This document shows, in pieces, positions 34,125 through 43,080 of a DNA stretch of 64,000 bases. Made by a program: the position numbers and the translations under genes. Numbering within the stretch: position 1 is the first letter of the stretch; the number at the start of each line of letters is the position of its first letter. The notes beneath the pieces are model-generated. The model did no database searches, was not told the origin of the DNA, and saw nothing but the letters and a program-made list of their open reading frames with translations. Source of the stretch: Saccharibacillus qingshengii (lineage in GTDB: Bacteria; Bacillota; Bacilli; Paenibacillales; Paenibacillaceae); the NCBI RefSeq assembly GCF_013185195.1, contig NZ_JAAZWC010000013.1, positions 62,001-126,000 on the forward strand, in the 5' to 3' direction.

Positions 34125-35074
34125 TAGAAGATGCGGTATCCGGCGAAGCGGTAAGCCAGACGGTACGAGACGGCGATCAGGATCAAGCTGATGACCGACT
34201 TGAAAAGGTTCACGGCTGTGGCAAAGCTGAATTGTCCACTGAGCAGGCCTTCGCGGTACACGAATGTATCGATGATATCGCCTTGTTGGTAAATGAGCGG
34301 GCTGTACAGGTTGAAGATCTGGTCGAAGTTGGCGTTCAGCACGTTGCCCAGCGCAAGCGTCGCGATGACGATCGCGATCGGAACGAGCGAAGGAATCGTG
34401 ATGTACAGCGTCTGTTTCCACCGGGTCGCTCCATCGACTTCCGCCGCTTCGTACAGCGCGGGATTGATGCCCGACAAAGCGGCCAGGAAGATGATCGTAT
34501 TGAAGCCGAACTCTTTCCAGACGTCGCTGACAATGATGGTGAACCGGAACCAGTTGCCGTCACCCAGGAAGAAGATCGGCTTCGTTCCGAACAGATAGAC
34601 GATAAATTGATTGATGAGTCCGGTCTGCGCGAGCATGTCGATCAGAATGCCGGACAGCGTCACCCAAGAAAGAAAGTGAGGCAGATAAACGAGAGTCTGA
34701 ATCGACCGTTTCAATGCCATTTTCCGGACTTCGTTCAGCAGCAGCGCAAAAACGAAAGGCACGATCAGGTTCATGACAATCTTGGTACAGGCGAAAAAGA
34801 GCGTATTGCCCGTGATTTTGAGGAAATATTCATTCTCCCACATGTACTGGAAATGCTTCAGGCCTACCCAGGGCGACTCGGCAAATCCGAGCGCAGGCTT
34901 GTAATCCTGAAAAGCCATTACGATACCGCTCATGGGAATATACGAAAAAATAAAGACCATAATGGCTGCCGGAAGCACCATGAGATGCAGTATCAATGGC
35001 TGTTTGCGGCCTCTTTTTCTTTTGCCGCCGAGCGCTTCTGTCTGTTTTGTCCGCTCGCTTGTCGTTGCTTTCAT
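34124..35074 (-). CDS. Carbohydrate ABC transporter permease, LplB type
   Basis: A 316-residue permease of the MalF-like group. A short basic cytoplasmic N-terminus (TKQTEALGGKRKRGRKQ) is followed by about six helices. FSYIPMSGIVMAFQDYKP near the start and the EAA loop YEAAEVDGATRWKQTLYITIPSLVP are typical of LplB/YteP proteins of aldouronate or polygalacturonan importers. ATG 35074 follows GGGGGAAAG on the - strand. It is the first gene of the permease pair and is divergent from the sensor kinase, a common Paenibacillus arrangement. Confidence 0.93.
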   Translation of the reverse strand: MKATTSERTKQTEALGGKRKRGRKQPLILHLMVLPAAIMVFIFSYIPMSGIVMAFQDYKPALGFAESPWVGLKHFQYMWENEYFLKITGNTLFFACTKIVMNLIVPFVFALLLNEVRKMALKRSIQTLVYLPHFLSWVTLSGILIDMLAQTGLINQFIVYLFGTKPIFFLGDGNWFRFTIIVSDVWKEFGFNTIIFLAALSGINPALYEAAEVDGATRWKQTLYITIPSLVPIAIVIATLALGNVLNANFDQIFNLYSPLIYQQGDIIDTFVYREGLLSGQFSFATAVNLFKSVISLILIAVSYRLAYRFAGYRIF

Positions 35075-35218
35075 TGCTTTCCCCCGCTTCCAAATGTGTG
35101 GTGTGTCTCTACGTTCTCTGCTATATATAAATAGTATCAAGCAAGTGTCGGGGTCGATATATAACAATGTTAGGATCGATAGGCTTTTATTAGGGACAAC
35201 GATCCGGAGGAGTACTTT

Positions 35219-37021
35219 ATGCAGCAAATACTCGAAGCAGCGGGCGTCCGGGAGAAGCCCCGGGGCCGTTTTAGTCTGTTTGCCAAGATGAACAGCTTGA
35301 TTGCGATTTTGTTTCTTCCGATCGTGCTCGCCTATACGTATTCGAACGATGTGACTTTTCACGTGGTCAGCCGCGAGCTTCAGACGTCCAGTGCCCGTCA
35401 GCTGACTTTTCTCTCGGGTCAGATCGATTCGAGGCTCAACCAGATGATGGATTTCAGTCTTACGTTTTCCCGCGATCCGAATGCCCGGGATTTTAACGGA
35501 TTGAATGTGTGGGGGGACCGGTACGACCGCATGCAGACCCGTTACGCCATTCAGGAAAAAATGATGCTGCAGTCCGGAGTAACCGATATCTGGCCGGCCC
35601 GTTATGCCCTGCATTCGCAGCAGAATCGCCAGGTGATCTCAAATTATGCGCGCACCGGAGACTACAGCGAAGATTATCTGCGGCGCAATATGAGCGGGAA
35701 ATGGACCTACGGCGACGCGGGCAGCGGACAGCCGCCGTATTTCTATTGGTTCTATACCGACTCGCTCGGGCAGCAGGGACTGCTGACGGGCAGCAGCCTT
35801 GTCGTGGAAGCAAGTTTCAGTTCGGACAATATCCGCAATATGCTCGATACATACAAAGCGGGCGGCCAAGGCGATCCTTTTTATTATCACAAAGGGGATG
35901 CGCCTATTCTGAACAGCAGTGCGGACCGGGAGCTGTCGGAAGCCTTGATCGCCGATCTGAATACGCATCCGCTCGAGCGTACCGCCCAGCGGATTGTGGA
36001 GCTGCGGGGGCAGGATTATCTGGTCAGCTCGGTCGGTTCGGCGTATCTGGACGGACAGTTGATCGATGTCGTGCCGCTGGGGCAGGTGCTCGGGCCGATC
36101 TCGTTCAGCCGCAATCTGTTCTATCTGTCGATCGGGCTGCTGTTCGTACTTGGCGTCTCGGCTTCCGTCCTGCTGTACCGCAACGTGCAGCGTCCGATCC
36201 GCAAATTGATGAACGGCTTGCTGCGGGTGCAAAGCGGCGATTATTCGGTTCGTCTGCACGCCCGGAACCGGAACGAGTTCTCGTTCGTGTTCGAACGGTT
36301 CAACGATATGTCGCAGCGGATCCAGGAACTGATCGAGAATGTATTCAACGAGAAGATCAGGGCCCGGGAAGCGACGCTCAAACAGCTTCAGGCCCAGATC
36401 AACCCGCATTTTCTGTATAATTGTCTGGGATACATTATCAATATGGCGCAGATGAAAGACGAAGAAGCGGTGGTCTCCATGGCTTTCAACCTGAGTGCCT
36501 ATTACCGCTACACCACCCGTATGGAAAAAGAAATCGCTCCGCTCGAAGAGGAAGTCCGTCTGCTCGTCAACTATCTCGATATCCAGAAACTGCGGAACGG
36601 CAGAATCGATTATCGGATTGATCTTACGGAAGAGCTGCGGCGGCAGGAGATTCCGAGGTTGATGATCCAGCCCATTGTCGAAAATGCGGTTATCCACGGG
36701 GTAGCCAAATCCTATGCGTCGGGCGAAATCCGGATTACGGGCGGCCTGGAAGACGGATTCTGCGTGATTCGAATCGATGACGACGGACCGGGACTGACCG
36801 CCGAAGAGTACGACGCGCTGAATCGGAAAATGGACGAAGAACTGCGGGAAGAGATGGGCTGCGGGCTCTGGAATACGTATCAGCGTATCGTGCATCAATT
36901 CGGCAGCCGGTCGGGACTCCGCTTCGGTCCGTCGCCGGCAGGAGGATTCCGGACCGAAATTTTCTGGCAGATCCCCGGCGAGCCGGAAGCCGATCCGATT
37001 CGTCCGGCTGTAAGCTATTAA
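35219..37021 (+). CDS. Sensor histidine kinase, YesM/LytS type
   Basis: A 600-residue membrane kinase. One helix near residues 25-45 and another near 300-320 (LFYLSIGLLFVLGVSASVLL) flank an extracellular sensor of ~255 residues. HAMP follows (VQRPIRKLMNGLLRVQSGDYSVRL). The His_kinase domain has LQAQINPHFLYN (phospho-His ~396). The ATPase has MIQPIVENAVIHGVAKS (N box), IRIDDDGPGL (G1) and MGCGLWNTYQR (G2). CCGGAGGAG precedes the ATG. It pairs with the AraC-type regulator 24 bases downstream and probably senses an extracellular sugar. Confidence 0.95.
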   Translation: MQQILEAAGVREKPRGRFSLFAKMNSLIAILFLPIVLAYTYSNDVTFHVVSRELQTSSARQLTFLSGQIDSRLNQMMDFSLTFSRDPNARDFNGLNVWGDRYDRMQTRYAIQEKMMLQSGVTDIWPARYALHSQQNRQVISNYARTGDYSEDYLRRNMSGKWTYGDAGSGQPPYFYWFYTDSLGQQGLLTGSSLVVEASFSSDNIRNMLDTYKAGGQGDPFYYHKGDAPILNSSADRELSEALIADLNTHPLERTAQRIVELRGQDYLVSSVGSAYLDGQLIDVVPLGQVLGPISFSRNLFYLSIGLLFVLGVSASVLLYRNVQRPIRKLMNGLLRVQSGDYSVRLHARNRNEFSFVFERFNDMSQRIQELIENVFNEKIRAREATLKQLQAQINPHFLYNCLGYIINMAQMKDEEAVVSMAFNLSAYYRYTTRMEKEIAPLEEEVRLLVNYLDIQKLRNGRIDYRIDLTEELRRQEIPRLMIQPIVENAVIHGVAKSYASGEIRITGGLEDGFCVIRIDDDGPGLTAEEYDALNRKMDEELREEMGCGLWNTYQRIVHQFGSRSGLRFGPSPAGGFRTEIFWQIPGEPEADPIRPAVSY

Positions 37022-37044
37022 AAAGCAAGAAGGAGAGAATCATT

Positions 37045-38652
37045 ATGCAGTTAATGATCGTCGACGACGAAATCCACTGGGTCGACAATCTGGCCATGAA
37101 CAAACCCTGGGACACGCTCGGGATCGAGGTGGTACACCGAGCCTATTCCGCGCGCGAAGCGCTGGAACTGATCGAGATCCATCCGATCGATATTGTCATC
37201 TCCGATATTCTGATGCCCGAAATGAACGGGATCGAATTGATCGGGAAGATCCGCGAGCGGGACCGGAAGATCAAATGCATCATGCTGTCGGGTCATTCCG
37301 ACTTCGAATATGCCAAACAGGCAATTCGCCATAACGCCGTCGATTATCTGCTCAAGCCGCCAAGCGATGCGGATCTGCTCGCCACCGTCGGTTCGGCGAT
37401 CTCCCAGCTGAACGCCGAGTGGGAGATGGTCAGTTCGCTGGAACGGACCAATTATGCCCTGCGCGAGAATCTTCCGCTGCTCCGCGGTCAGCTCTTGCTG
37501 GACGCATTGGACGGACAGCGGATGCCGGCCGAAGAATGGGAGCGTAAACTCCACAACTACGGACTGCCTTTTACGGTAGGGCCTTCTGCGCTGCTGCTTG
37601 TCCGTATGGAAGAAGAATTCGGCCGATACCGCAACAACGGTCAGCCGCTGATCGAATATGCGATTATCAATATGGCCGAAGAAGTGATGGGGGAATTCCT
37701 GGAAGTCTGGGGGGTCAAAGAGGAACACGGCTATCTGGCCTTCCTGCTCCAGTTCAAGGAGGAAGCGCCGCCTGGACGCGAAGGCCTGCTCGAGAAGCTG
37801 TCGATCCAGCTGCAGTCCAAGGTCAAGCAGTTTCTCAAAGGCTCGCTGTCGATCGTCATGACCGATTCGTTCGAATTTCCGGAAGAACTGCCGGACGCTT
37901 TCCGGCGGGCAACCGCTTATTTTCGCCAGATCGTCGGAGACGAGCGGGAATTCGTCATGCGTCTCAGCGAACCGGCAGGACCGCAGGAGCAGGGCGCACT
38001 CCGTTCGTTGTACCTGCCGCCTTCGCTTGAGAACCTGCTTGAAGCCGGACGCTGGGACGAAGCCTGGGAGAAACTGCAGGCCGTCTTCGATGAACTGGAC
38101 AGCAGCTGGTCGGAGTCGTGGGAACACTGTATGGAAGCCGGTTTTCTGATTGCGTCTTCGTATACCAATCTGGCGCATCGCGGCGGCCATACGCTGGAAA
38201 GTCTGCTGGGCAGCGAGATCGAACCGCTGCAGCGGGGAGAAGTATTCGCTTCGATCGCCCGGCTGCGCAGATGGTCGCTCGAAGCGCTGCGTCTGCTCAA
38301 GGAAGGCACATCAAGCGAAGTCAAAGACAGCCGGTCGCTGTATGTGCGCAAGGTGCAGGCTTTTGCCGACAAAAACCTGCATCTTGACGTCTCGCTGCGC
38401 GCATTGGCCGATCATGTCAATTTGCATCCTACCCATCTCTCCAAGATCTACAAGATCGAGACGGGCGAAGGAATCAGCGATTATGTAGCCAATCTGCGGA
38501 TGGAACGCGCCTGCTACAAACTCAAATCGACCGACAAAAAAGTGTACGAAATCGGGCTGGAGATCGGCTATATGGACCCCGCGTATTTTATCAAAGTATT
38601 CAAACGCCATTTCGGCATGACCCCGCAGGATTATCGGGACTCGGGCAAATAA
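37045..38652 (+). CDS. Response regulator with AraC-type DNA-binding domain
   Basis: A 535-residue YesN-type regulator. The receiver (1-120) has MIVDDEI, phospho-acceptor Asp54 in VISDILMPEMNG, and the conserved Lys in YLLKPPSD. The ~280-residue middle is not recognised, as is normal for this family. The last ~100 residues hold two helix-turn-helix units of the AraC family (LRALADHVNLHPTHLSKIYK, and YEIGLEIGYMDPAYFIKVFKRHFGMTP). It likely activates the lipoprotein gene that follows and the divergent permease genes. Confidence 0.95.
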   Translation: MQLMIVDDEIHWVDNLAMNKPWDTLGIEVVHRAYSAREALELIEIHPIDIVISDILMPEMNGIELIGKIRERDRKIKCIMLSGHSDFEYAKQAIRHNAVDYLLKPPSDADLLATVGSAISQLNAEWEMVSSLERTNYALRENLPLLRGQLLLDALDGQRMPAEEWERKLHNYGLPFTVGPSALLLVRMEEEFGRYRNNGQPLIEYAIINMAEEVMGEFLEVWGVKEEHGYLAFLLQFKEEAPPGREGLLEKLSIQLQSKVKQFLKGSLSIVMTDSFEFPEELPDAFRRATAYFRQIVGDEREFVMRLSEPAGPQEQGALRSLYLPPSLENLLEAGRWDEAWEKLQAVFDELDSSWSESWEHCMEAGFLIASSYTNLAHRGGHTLESLLGSEIEPLQRGEVFASIARLRRWSLEALRLLKEGTSSEVKDSRSLYVRKVQAFADKNLHLDVSLRALADHVNLHPTHLSKIYKIETGEGISDYVANLRMERACYKLKSTDKKVYEIGLEIGYMDPAYFIKVFKRHFGMTPQDYRDSGK

Positions 38653-38763
38653 CGTGACAAAATCCTATCCGGCCTAACAAACTCATATAGATGCCTTCCT
38701 GCAAAAGTTGGTACAGTAACGGATGTAAGGTAGCGGTTACAAGTCAACGGGGGGGATTAAGCA

Positions 38764-40437
38764 ATGAAAAAAATCCGGAATGCCTGGAAAATTCTTGCGG
38801 TCGCAAGTCTGTTCACAGTCAGCGCCTGCAGCGGCGCATCAGACGGAGGCAAGACCAAAGACGGAGCACCTGTCGAGACGGAAACGGCGGCAGCCGCGTT
38901 CAAAGCGGGTAAATACGATCCGCCGATCGAGATCAGCAGCGTATTGATGCCGAAGAAGTATGTGCAGGGCGATACCAAAGAAAACAACGTCCACGATCGC
39001 TGGATGCTGGATACGCTCGGGATCAAACACAAAGATACCTGGTACCCGGCAAATGACGACCAGTACAGACAAAAACTTCAGCTGGCTGTCGCTTCGGGAG
39101 AAAAACTGCCCGATTTCGTACCCGTCCCAACCAACCCGGTTCTGACGAACCAACTGATCGAATCCGGCCAGTTCATGCCGATCGACGAACTGTTCGACAA
39201 GTACGCCAACAAGATTCTCAAAGATCACTCGGCCGAACATCCCGAGCTGTGGTATCCGTTCACGAAAGACGGCAAAAAGTACAATATGCCGATCCTCGAA
39301 TACACGGATAACGACAATACCGAGCTGTGGCTGCGCGAAGACTGGATGGAGAAACTGAACCTTGAAGCTCCAAAAACGATCGCCGATCTTGAAGTCATCA
39401 TGGATAAATTCAAAAACGAGAACCCGGACGGCTTGTCCCCGGACAAAGTATTCCCGCTGGCAATCTCGCTCAAAAACAATACGAACACCTGGATGGGCTC
39501 GCTCGACTGGCTGTTCGGAGCCTACGGAACGATTGAAGAGCAGTGGAACAAAGACGCGGACGGCAACCTGGAATACGGTTCCATCAACCCGGGTTCCAAA
39601 GAAGCTCTCGCGAAACTGCAGGAATGGATGAACAAAGGGTATATCCACGCCGACTCCGCGCTGTGGGACGAGTCGAAAGCGGCCGAGAGCTGGACCAAAG
39701 GCACGGCGGGCATTCTGCCCGGCGCGAACTGGGTACCGGACTGGCCGGCTCCCGATCTGCTCAAAGCCGTGCCGGGATCCAAGTATAAAGCCTATCCGGT
39801 TCCTGCCGGACCGGACGGCAAGATCGGAACCAAATGGCAGAACTCCGGCGTCAATGCAAGTATCATGATCAACAAAGATGCGGCGCATCCGGAAGCCATT
39901 TTCCTGTACTACAACTACCTGCTCGACAATCTCGCGGATCCAAAAGCGGGCAGCGATTACGAGTACGGTTTTGCCAAAGGATACGACTGGGATGTCGTTG
40001 ACGGCAAACCGACCAGCAACAAAGACAAAATTCCGAATTTCTCCAACGAGTTCCCGTTCCTGACGGGTCCGGCTCGTATTCCGAATCTTTACATGCAAAC
40101 GCTGGTCAAACTGGCGGACGGCGAAGAAGCGGTAACGCCTTACGAGAAACAAATGGCCGAGTTCCGCAAACCGGAAAACTGGTACGCGGCAAAAGTCGTC
40201 ATGTCCCAAGCGGACGTGCGCAAACAGAACTACTTCACCGGAGCGGCTACGCCGACCATGATCTCGAAGTGGAATCTGCTGCGTCAATCCGAGATGGAGA
40301 CGTTCAACAAAATCATTTACGGCAAACTTCCGATCGACGCATTTGACGAATTCGTGGCCAGTTGGAAATCCAACGGCGGCGAACAGGTCACCAAGGAAGT
40401 CAACGAATGGTACAAATCGGTTTCTTCGGCGCAGTAA
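38764..40437 (+). CDS. Extracellular solute-binding lipoprotein, LplA type
   Basis: A 557-residue family 1 solute-binding protein. The signal peptide ends in the lipobox FTVSAC with the lipidated Cys22 and a Ser/Gly/Lys linker. Mature-protein motifs such as DDQYRQKLQLAVASGEKLPDF, LWLREDWMEKLNL, YLYYNYLLDN-like FLYYNYLLDN and NNWYAAK-like ENWYAAK match the LplA/YtcQ group, which binds oligosaccharides for the LplB/LplC permeases nearby. A GGGGGGATT site precedes ATG 38764. A strong terminator follows. Confidence 0.93.
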   Translation: MKKIRNAWKILAVASLFTVSACSGASDGGKTKDGAPVETETAAAAFKAGKYDPPIEISSVLMPKKYVQGDTKENNVHDRWMLDTLGIKHKDTWYPANDDQYRQKLQLAVASGEKLPDFVPVPTNPVLTNQLIESGQFMPIDELFDKYANKILKDHSAEHPELWYPFTKDGKKYNMPILEYTDNDNTELWLREDWMEKLNLEAPKTIADLEVIMDKFKNENPDGLSPDKVFPLAISLKNNTNTWMGSLDWLFGAYGTIEEQWNKDADGNLEYGSINPGSKEALAKLQEWMNKGYIHADSALWDESKAAESWTKGTAGILPGANWVPDWPAPDLLKAVPGSKYKAYPVPAGPDGKIGTKWQNSGVNASIMINKDAAHPEAIFLYYNYLLDNLADPKAGSDYEYGFAKGYDWDVVDGKPTSNKDKIPNFSNEFPFLTGPARIPNLYMQTLVKLADGEEAVTPYEKQMAEFRKPENWYAAKVVMSQADVRKQNYFTGAATPTMISKWNLLRQSEMETFNKIIYGKLPIDAFDEFVASWKSNGGEQVTKEVNEWYKSVSSAQ

Positions 40438-40477
40438 CACGCAGCTTGGAAACCTTCCTCCGAAAAGGAGAATCGAA

Positions 40478-40516
40478 AGACCGGATACCGCCGCTGCGGT
40501 ATCCGGTCTTTTTTTT
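40478..40516 (+). terminator. Intrinsic terminator after the solute-binding protein
   Basis: AAGACCGGATACC pairs perfectly with GGTATCCGGTCTT and runs into eight T. Confidence 0.95.
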
Positions 40517-40523
40517 GCCGATT

Positions 40524-40552
40524 TTGTCTGCTCCGGCGGCAGCGTGTACAAT
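40524..40552 (+). promoter_or_regulatory. Candidate sigma-A promoter of the second ECF operon
   Basis: TTGTCT (40524-40529), 17 bases, TACAAT (40547-40552). It lies about 110-125 bases before the sigma gene. No CAAC/CGTC pair of ECF type was found here, in contrast with the first sigma operon. Confidence 0.55.
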
Positions 40553-40676
40553 AAAAACGGCGAAAGACCGGGCAGAACGAAGTTCCGGAAATTTATTTGC
40601 AGCATGCGCAGGGGCAGTCCTTGGCGGCTGCGTCTATTGGACGGGAGAGGGGGAGAGCACGATTGACGAACAGGAA

Positions 40677-41210
40677 ATGATCCGCGGAATTCTGCGCGGC
40701 GACCGCGACGCTTTTCGCGAACTCGTCGACACGTACAGGCAGCCCATATTTCGTATTGCCTTCTCGGTACTGCGCAGCGAGAAGGATGCCGAAGACGTCG
40801 CGCAGGAAGTATTTATCCAAATTCATAAATCGCTCCCCGATTACCGTTCCCAAGGCTTCAAGACCTGGATCTCCCGTATTGCGATGAACAAGGCGATCGA
40901 TTTCAAACGCAAGCAGAATCGGCAGCGCGAAGATTTGTACGATTCCGAACCCGCTCTCCTAAAAGTGGTATCGGGAGACGAAGCGCCGCTCAGCCGTATT
41001 TTGCGCGAGGAACAGTCGGAAGAAATGCGCAGACGTCTGGAAGAAATGCCTCAGGGACATCGCGATGTGATCGAAGCTTTTTATTTTCAAGGCAAAAATT
41101 ACGAACAAATATCGGCGGAATTGGACGTTACGGTCAAGACCGTCGAATCGAAATTGTACCGGGCGCGAATGTGGATTCGTCAGCACTGGCAGGAGGAGGA
41201 ATGGCGATGA
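40677..41210 (+). CDS. ECF-family sigma factor (SigW-like)
   Basis: A 177-residue sigma factor (from ATG 40677) with region 2 (LVDTYRQPIFRIAFSVLRSEKDAEDVAQEVFIQIHKSL, TWISRIAMNKAIDFKR) and region 4 (MPQGHRDVIEAFYFQGKNYEQISAELDVTVKTVESKLYRAR). The start is unclear. ATG 40677 lies only two bases after its nearest SD-like AGG. The strong site GGGGGAG (40649-40655) points to an in-frame ATT at 40662 (reading TIDEQEM around it), where family members often begin. No ATG, GTG or TTG in frame fits that site. The gene overlaps the anti-sigma gene by 4 bases. Confidence 0.88.
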   Translation: MIRGILRGDRDAFRELVDTYRQPIFRIAFSVLRSEKDAEDVAQEVFIQIHKSLPDYRSQGFKTWISRIAMNKAIDFKRKQNRQREDLYDSEPALLKVVSGDEAPLSRILREEQSEEMRRRLEEMPQGHRDVIEAFYFQGKNYEQISAELDVTVKTVESKLYRARMWIRQHWQEEEWR

Positions 41211-41680
41211 ACGAGTTCGAACGACACGGACCGCAAGACTGGATGCGTTATGTTCGGGGCACGCTGGCCGAACCGATGAGAGAACGCCTGGAGAGTCTGC
41301 TGCTGCAAGGTGATGAGCAGGCTTTCGGCCAATATCTGGCGGCGCTCGAGAATGTGGGCGGGGAACTGCCGGGTCTTGCCGACGAAGAAGCATTCAGCGA
41401 ACGGGTTATGGCTTTGATTCCGGAATCTGCCGACCCTGCGGGTACCGGTCGCTTCGGCCGCAAATGGAGCGAGCCGATCTTCCTGTATACGGTTGCCGCT
41501 GCCGCCGCGCTGCTGCTGACGTTCAGCGGAACGTTCGATCGGCTCGGCGAGCAGGCGGCCAAAGCGGCGGACGAAGCGGGCAAAATGTCGTACAGTCAAC
41601 GGCTGACGGACGGAGCATCCACTTGGTTGGGCGGCTTCAAAGCGAAAGGGGAAAGCAATCATGAATCGACAACGAAGTAA
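41207..41680 (+). CDS. Probable anti-sigma factor, single-pass membrane protein
   Basis: A 157-residue protein overlapping the sigma gene by 4 bases. The N-terminal ~85 residues (WMRYVRGTLAEPMRERLESLLLQGDEQAFGQYLAALE) resemble the helical, sigma-binding head of anti-sigma factors, but no HxxxCxxC zinc motif is present. A membrane helix (IFLYTVAAAAALLLTFSGTF, ~95-115) is followed by a ~40-residue outside tail. ATG 41207 is preferred over ATG 41201 because AGGAGGAGG is then seven bases away. The function is inferred from position and topology. Confidence 0.75.
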   Translation: MNEFERHGPQDWMRYVRGTLAEPMRERLESLLLQGDEQAFGQYLAALENVGGELPGLADEEAFSERVMALIPESADPAGTGRFGRKWSEPIFLYTVAAAAALLLTFSGTFDRLGEQAAKAADEAGKMSYSQRLTDGASTWLGGFKAKGESNHESTTK

Positions 41681-42923
41681 ATTGGCGGCACTGCTGCTGA
41701 ATCTGGTACCCGGACTTGGCCATGCTTACTGGGGCAAAAAATCAAAAGGTTTCATCTATTTTATGCTTCCCTTTTTCCTGCTGGGAGCAGGAGGTCTGCT
41801 GACGTCTTTGGCCAATGATGAAACGCCGGCGATCGTCGGTGCCGTCATGACGGTGATCGTCTGGTGTATCAGCATGTTCGATATGCTTGTGGCGGTACTG
41901 AGCCGTCCCGCGGAGCCGAACGTGCCGCCGGGATATTACGGGCATGGTCCTGCCGGGCCGTACAATGCTTATCCGGGTCACCCGGGTTACGCGGCGCATC
42001 CTAACGGCATGGCGCCTCCCGGTTCGGGAGCAGGAATGGAGCATGGAGAAGCGCACGCGGGATTCGGAACCGACGAAGACCCCGGCTACGACCCTTACGC
42101 TCCTTATCCTCCGATCGGAGACGGACGGATGCTGCGGGAGAAAGATTATTTCTCCGACGTCCAGCGTTTTTGCACCGTTATTCTCAGCTTCGTACCGGGG
42201 CTCGGCCATCTGTACATGGGTTTGGTCCAGCGCGGCGTATCGTTCCTGGCCGCTTTCTTCGGCCTGACTACCGCCCTGATCTTCCTGACCGCTTTTACCG
42301 GCGAAGAAACGTTCCTGATGTTTCTTGGGGTCCTTCCGATCATCTGGATTTACGGGATGTTTGATGCCGTGCAGTTGGCCGGACGCAAAAGCCGCGGGGA
42401 AGAACCGCGCGACTTCTCGCTTATTGAACGATGGGATATGGGACGCGACGGCGGCGGCAAAAGCCGGACCATGGGCTTGATGCTGGCGATCGTACCGGGA
42501 GCGGCACATATGTACTTGGGGCTGATGAAACGCGGCGCACAGCTGATGATTTTGTTTTTCGGCAGCTTGTATGTCCTTGATGTTCTCGGTTTGTCGCTGT
42601 TCTTGTTCCTGGTGCCGCTGATCTGGTTCTACGCCTTTTTCGACGCGCTTCAGCAGGTTGGCCGCTATGGAAGAGAACCGCTGGCCGATAAGCCTTTGCT
42701 TGAAAACTTCGACGCGAACCGGGGCTGGATGGGTGTGTTACTGGTTGCGCTGGGATTGTATTATGTGCTCAAAACGATCGTCATGCCGTTTATCGACCTC
42801 TATCTGCCGTCCTTGGGATTCCTGCACGATCTCGAACCGTATGTCCGTAATACCGTCGTGGCGCTGCTGTTGATCGGAGGCGGAATCAAGCTGATGAGTT
42901 CGGGCCGCCGGTTCAAGATCTGA
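41661..42923 (+). CDS. Polytopic membrane protein with three PG-x-GH-x-Y repeats
   Basis: A 420-residue membrane protein whose start lies 20 bases inside the anti-sigma gene. Three copies of a helical hairpin module are seen: NLVPGLGHAYWGKKSKGF (~14-31), SFVPGLGHLYMGLVQRGV (~175-192) and AIVPGAAHMYLGLMKRGA (~276-293), each followed by a long hydrophobic stretch and an acidic/aromatic end (MFD, MFDAV, FFDAL). Between copies 1 and 2 lies a Pro/Gly/Tyr-rich hydrophilic linker of ~80 residues. The modules resemble TM2-type hairpins. The last 60 residues form two more helices (VVALLLIGGGIKLM). The context suggests an envelope-stress role. Confidence 0.72.
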   Translation: MNRQRSKLAALLLNLVPGLGHAYWGKKSKGFIYFMLPFFLLGAGGLLTSLANDETPAIVGAVMTVIVWCISMFDMLVAVLSRPAEPNVPPGYYGHGPAGPYNAYPGHPGYAAHPNGMAPPGSGAGMEHGEAHAGFGTDEDPGYDPYAPYPPIGDGRMLREKDYFSDVQRFCTVILSFVPGLGHLYMGLVQRGVSFLAAFFGLTTALIFLTAFTGEETFLMFLGVLPIIWIYGMFDAVQLAGRKSRGEEPRDFSLIERWDMGRDGGGKSRTMGLMLAIVPGAAHMYLGLMKRGAQLMILFFGSLYVLDVLGLSLFLFLVPLIWFYAFFDALQQVGRYGREPLADKPLLENFDANRGWMGVLLVALGLYYVLKTIVMPFIDLYLPSLGFLHDLEPYVRNTVVALLLIGGGIKLMSSGRRFKI

Positions 42924-43013
42924 ATCAAGATCTGAGCGGGCAAAAATCTGCAGCTTGAAGAGGTCAGGGCGCAAGCTTTCGCACGAGATTTCGCACGGGA
43001 TAAAAATGCGTTT

Positions 43014-43062
43014 AAAAAAGTCCGCCTGCACAAGAGCCGAAGCTCTGTACAGGCGGACTTTT
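43014..43062. terminator. Bidirectional terminator between the membrane protein and proC
   Basis: AAAAGTCCGCCTG.ACA.AGAGC pairs with GCTCT.TGT.CAGGCGGACTTTT around CGAA. It serves the + strand operon and the convergent proC. Confidence 0.9.
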
Positions 43063-43080
43063 GACTGGGAATCAAGCGGG

